From Gallaecimonas mangrovi (GTDB taxonomy: Bacteria > Pseudomonadota > Gammaproteobacteria > Enterobacterales > Gallaecimonadaceae): 64,000 nucleotides of DNA. Made by a program: the position numbers and the translations under genes. The stretch lies in NCBI RefSeq assembly GCF_003367375.1, contig NZ_CP031416.1:2177501-2241500 (forward strand), given 5' to 3'. Position 1 is the stretch's first letter. Each line of letters starts with the position of its first letter. Positions 60,881-64,000 of the stretch are shown here, one piece after another. The notes under the pieces were generated by a model. It searched no databases. It was not told where the DNA came from and saw only the letters and a list, made by a program, of their open reading frames with translations.

Positions 60881-61753
60881 TTACCAGCCAGTGACTTCGC
60901 GCAAAGCTTTGCCGATATCAGCCAAAGAACGTACGGTTTTAACACCGGCGTCTTCAAGGGCGGCAAATTTGTCATCAGCAGTACCAGCGCCGCCGGAGAT
61001 GATGGCGCCAGCATGGCCCATACGTTTGCCCGGAGGAGCAGTAACACCAGCGATGTAAGACACAACTGGCTTGCTAACATTGGCTTTGATGTAGGCAGCC
61101 GCTTCTTCTTCAGCAGTACCACCAATCTCACCAATCATCACGATAGCTTCGGTTTCCGGATCTTTTTCGAACATCTCGAGGATGTCGATAAAGTTAGAAC
61201 CGGGGATCGGGTCACCACCGATACCAACACAAGAGGACTGGCCGAAACCTTCGTCAGTGGTTTGTTTAACCGCTTCGTAGGTCAAGGTGCCAGAGCGGGA
61301 AACGATGCCCACTTTACCTTTCTTGTGAATGTGGCCAGGCATGATGCCGATTTTGCACTCGTCGGGTGTAATAACACCAGGGCAGTTCGGGCCGATCATG
61401 CGCACACCGGTCTCTTCCAGCTTCACTTTAACGTCAAGCATGTCGAGAGTAGGAATACCTTCGGTGATGGTAACGATCAGTTTCAGGCCAGCGTCGATAG
61501 CTTCCAGGATGGCGTCTTTACAGAACGGAGCCGGAACATAAATCACGGTAGCAGTAGCGCCAGTGGCTTCTACGGCTTCGCGAACGGTGTTGAATACCGG
61601 CAGACCCAGGTGAGTAGTACCACCTTTACCCGGAGACACACCACCAACCATTTGCGTACCGTAAGCAATGGCTTGTTCGGAGTGGAAAGTACCTTGACCG
61701 CCGGTGAAACCCTGGCAGATAACTTTGGTGTCTTTATTAATCAGGACGCTCAT
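60881..61753 (-). CDS. sucD: Succinyl-CoA synthetase alpha subunit
   Basis: The 290-residue alpha subunit converts succinyl-CoA to succinate with formation of ATP/GTP. The CoA-binding Rossmann part ([20 protein letters not shown]), [20 protein letters not shown] near 122 and the phospho-histidine region [12 protein letters not shown]-type segment [20 protein letters not shown] near 245 (His phosphorylated) are all present. It is translationally coupled to sucC (shared base at 61753). Confidence 0.96.
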   Translation of the reverse strand: MSVLINKDTKVICQGFTGGQGTFHSEQAIAYGTQMVGGVSPGKGGTTHLGLPVFNTVREAVEATGATATVIYVPAPFCKDAILEAIDAGLKLIVTITEGIPTLDMLDVKVKLEETGVRMIGPNCPGVITPDECKIGIMPGHIHKKGKVGIVSRSGTLTYEAVKQTTDEGFGQSSCVGIGGDPIPGSNFIDILEMFEKDPETEAIVMIGEIGGTAEEEAAAYIKANVSKPVVSYIAGVTAPPGKRMGHAGAIISGGAGTADDKFAALEDAGVKTVRSLADIGKALREVTGW

Positions 61754-62919
61754 TATTTACCCTCCGCAGCTTTAACAACCTGCTGGGCAGCGTCAGTCAG
61801 GCTGGTGGCGGCAATGATGTTCAAACCGCTTTCGGCCAGTTTCTTGGCACCAAGTTCAGCGTTGTTACCTTCGAGGCGAACCACAACAGGTACTTTAACG
61901 CCCACTTCTTCAACAGCACCAATGATACCTTCAGCGATCATGTCGCAACGAACGATACCACCGAAGATGTTAACCAGAACGGCCTTAACGGCGTCATCAG
62001 ACAGGATGATTTTAAAGGCTTCAGAAACGCGTTCTTTGGTTGCGCCACCACCTACATCCAGGAAGTTAGCCGGTTGGCCACCGTGCAGTTTGACGATGTC
62101 CATGGTACCCATGGCCAGGCCAGCACCGTTAACCATGCAGCCGATGTTACCTTCCAGGGCAACGTAGTTCAGTTCCCACTGTGCAGCGCGGGCTTCACGG
62201 GCGTCTTCTTGAGACGGATCGTGCATTTCGCGGATCTTAGGCTGACGGTACAGCGCGTTGGAATCGATGTTGATCTTACAATCCAGGCAATGCAGGTTGC
62301 CTTCTTTGGTGATCACCAGCGGGTTGATTTCCAACAGGGCCAGGTCGAAATCAGTGAACAGTTTGCCCAGACCAATGAAGATCTTGGTGAACTGTTTGAT
62401 TTGGTCACCTTTCAGACCCAGTTTGAAAGCCAGCTCACGGCCTTGATAGGGTTGAGGGCCAACCAGCGGGTCGAGGGCCATTTTGAAGATTTTTTCAGGG
62501 GTCTCGTGGGCAACGGTCTCGATGTCGACACCGCCTTCGGTAGAGGCCATGAATACAACGCGACGGCTAGCACGGTCCAGAACGGCACCCAGGTACAGTT
62601 CTTTGTCGATGTCGGTGCAGGATTCAACCAGGATCTTGTTGATCGGCTGACCTTTTTCGTCAGTCTGATAGGTTACCAGGTTTTTACCCAGCCAGTTTTC
62701 AGCAAACTCACGCACTTTGTCTTTTGAGTCTACTACCTTCACGCCGCCCGCTTTACCGCGGCCGCCAGCGTGAACCTGACATTTAACGACCCACTCGGAG
62801 CCGCCGATAGAGGAAGCGGCTTCAACAGCGGCTTGAGGATTGTCAACGGCGAAGCCTTCGGATACGGGCAAACCGTACTCGGCGAGCAGTTGCTTAGCCT
62901 GATACTCGTGCAAGTTCAT
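61753..62919 (-). CDS. sucC: Succinyl-CoA synthetase beta subunit
   Basis: The 388-residue beta subunit starts at [20 protein letters not shown] (the family start). The ATP-grasp domain ([20 protein letters not shown] near 43, [20 protein letters not shown] near 195) and the C-terminal flavodoxin-like part ([20 protein letters not shown] near 320) are complete. It is the middle gene of sucB-sucC-sucD. Confidence 0.96.
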   Translation of the reverse strand: MNLHEYQAKQLLAEYGLPVSEGFAVDNPQAAVEAASSIGGSEWVVKCQVHAGGRGKAGGVKVVDSKDKVREFAENWLGKNLVTYQTDEKGQPINKILVESCTDIDKELYLGAVLDRASRRVVFMASTEGGVDIETVAHETPEKIFKMALDPLVGPQPYQGRELAFKLGLKGDQIKQFTKIFIGLGKLFTDFDLALLEINPLVITKEGNLHCLDCKINIDSNALYRQPKIREMHDPSQEDAREARAAQWELNYVALEGNIGCMVNGAGLAMGTMDIVKLHGGQPANFLDVGGGATKERVSEAFKIILSDDAVKAVLVNIFGGIVRCDMIAEGIIGAVEEVGVKVPVVVRLEGNNAELGAKKLAESGLNIIAATSLTDAAQQVVKAAEGK

Positions 62920-62967
62920 TATGCTCAGTCTCTTTGCGTGTGTGTGGCAGCTTGGGGCTACCATCCC

Positions 62968-62988
62968 AAAAAAGGCCTTGCGGCCTTT
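62968..62988 (-). terminator. Terminator-like hairpin between sucB and sucC
   Basis: On the minus strand the stem AAAGGCC-GCAA-GGCCTTT is followed by TTTGGG. It sits between sucB and sucC and could reduce sucCD transcription relative to sucAB or act as an RNA-processing site. A second hairpin GGGGG/CCCCC lies near 63002-63020. Confidence 0.5.
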
Positions 62989-63033
62989 CAGTCCAGATTT
63001 AGGGGGACTGTTAGCCCCCCTTTGCCTGAAAGC

Positions 63034-64000
63034 TTAAACGTCCAGCAGAAGACGCGTCGGATCTTCCAGCAGTTCTTTAATGGCAACCAGATAGCCAACG
63101 GACTCACGGCCGTCAACGATGCGGTGATCATAAGACAGGGCCAGATACATCATCGGCAGGATCTCAACCTGACCGTTAACCGCCATGGGGCGATCCTTGA
63201 TGGCGTGCATGCCAAGGATAGCGCTTTGCGGCGGGTTGATGATCGGGGTAGACATCAAGGAACCGAACACACCACCGTTGGTGATGGTGAAGTTACCGCC
63301 AGTCATGTCTTCAATGGCCAGCTTACCGTCACGGGCTTTGATAGCCAGCTCACGGATGCCTTTTTCGATGTCGGCCAGACTCATTTGGTCGGCGTCACGC
63401 AGCACAGGGGTAACCAGACCTTTCGGGGTGGAAACCGCGATGCTGACATCGAAGTAGTTGTGATAAACGATGTCGTCGCCATCGATAGAAGCGTTCACGT
63501 CAGGGTAGCGTTTCAGCGCTTCCACTACCGCTTTAACGTAAAAGCCCATGAAGCCCAGTTTGATGTCGTGCTTCTTCTCAAAGATATCTTTGTATTGCTT
63601 ACGGATATCCATGATGGGCTTCATGTTGACTTCGTTAAAGGTAGTCAACATGGCGGTGCTGTTTTTCGCATCCAGCAAACGCTTGGCAATGGTTTTACGC
63701 AGACGGGTCATCGGCACACGCTTCTCAGAGCGGTCGGCCATGGCCGGTGCCGGGGCAGCCGCTTTGCTGCCAGCAGATTTGAGGTACTTGTCTACGTCTT
63801 CTTTGGTGATACGGCCACCGACGCCAGTGCCTTTGATACCTTCTGGGCTCAGGCCTTTTTCAGCCAGGGCGCGGCGCACTGAAGGGCTCAGTGCATCAGA
63901 GGTTTCTTCGCTGGCAGCGGGGGCAGCTTCTGCCTTGGGCGCGTCCGCTTTAGGGGCTTCGGCAGCCGCCGGCGCTGCAGCAGGAGCAGCACCCGGCTTG
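63034..64000 (-). CDS. sucB: 2-oxoglutarate dehydrogenase E2, dihydrolipoamide succinyltransferase (partial)
   Basis: The frame is open to the window edge, so the lipoyl domain and start lie outside. The visible part, read from the edge, has an Ala/Pro/Lys-rich linker ([20 protein letters not shown]), the peripheral-subunit-binding domain ([20 protein letters not shown]) and the catalytic acyltransferase core with [25 protein letters not shown] and the active-site His/Asp in [20 protein letters not shown]. It transfers succinyl from lipoyl to CoA. It leads the visible sucB-sucC-sucD group. Confidence 0.95.
   Translation of the reverse strand, partial: KPGAAPAAAPAAAEAPKADAPKAEAAPAASEETSDALSPSVRRALAEKGLSPEGIKGTGVGGRITKEDVDKYLKSAGSKAAAPAPAMADRSEKRVPMTRLRKTIAKRLLDAKNSTAMLTTFNEVNMKPIMDIRKQYKDIFEKKHDIKLGFMGFYVKAVVEALKRYPDVNASIDGDDIVYHNYFDVSIAVSTPKGLVTPVLRDADQMSLADIEKGIRELAIKARDGKLAIEDMTGGNFTITNGGVFGSLMSTPIINPPQSAILGMHAIKDRPMAVNGQVEILPMMYLALSYDHRIVDGRESVGYLVAIKELLEDPTRLLLDV

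Noticed and set aside
61013-62727. Long plus-strand frames opposite sucC and sucD
   Set aside because: Shadows of highly biased codons in sucCD; no start signals or family features.

Overview
The window is a chromosomal piece of a Gram-negative gammaproteobacterium. The evidence is a sucB-sucC-sucD operon, yciK, sohB, cobO/btuR, tesB, a surface lipase of the VolA/Pla-1 type and gammaproteobacterial terminators. The mix (polyhydroxybutyrate genes, CIO-type bd oxidase, gluconate dehydrogenase, VolA-type lipase) suggests a marine or environmental Alteromonadales/Gallaecimonas-like lineage. That placement is inference; no rRNA gene is present. No tRNA, CRISPR array, insertion sequence or integrase gene was recognised. 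Layout: 1-4.8 kb holds an esterase/extradiol dioxygenase pair with a divergent LysR regulator, then a 25-residue-repeat (DUF285) protein and a DKNYY-type protein. 4.8-6.9 kb is an AT-rich island with one intact four-helix membrane protein, a decayed duplicate of it and fragments of other genes. 7-10.05 kb holds small unknown genes and a run of integron-type gene cassettes separated by three attC-like sites, without an integrase; one cassette encodes a protein with a HEPN-like R-x4-H motif. 10.05-11.87 kb is non-coding and carries a duplicated block of structured repeats whose stems covary. 11.9-16.2 kb has metH, broken by a one-base frameshift, divergent from cobO across a MetJ-like operator. 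16.2-25.4 kb is respiratory: a three-subunit gluconate-dehydrogenase-type enzyme (periplasmic cytochrome, GMC flavoprotein, Tat-type small subunit), an outer-membrane channel-like protein, CIO-type cydAB and a MocR regulator. 25-31 kb has a flavin reductase, arylsulfatase, octaheme cytochrome-TPR protein, csaA and a YbaK-type deacylase. 31.2-33.5 kb is a phasin-PHB depolymerase-phasin cluster. 33.5-48.4 kb is mixed accessory content: acetyltransferases, TetR/SDR, AraC, a GGDEF protein, ornithine decarboxylase, GST, MarR/MFS, a MetX-fold hydrolase and a GntP permease. 48.5-50.6 kb is a ketone-body operon (scoA-scoB-bdhA). 50.7-64 kb has sohB, the lipase, yciK, a PfkB kinase, MFS, tesB, a glyoxalase-II-like hydrolase, a second GGDEF protein and sucDCB. 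How the parts connect: the PHB depolymerase, phasins, 3-hydroxybutyrate dehydrogenase, 3-oxoacid CoA-transferase and sucCD together describe mobilisation of 3-hydroxybutyrate to acetoacetyl-CoA using succinyl-CoA from the TCA cycle. MetH and CobO share cobalamin. The gluconate dehydrogenase and CIO oxidase feed and drain the quinone/cytochrome pool. The most novel-looking material lies between 4.8 and 11.9 kb.
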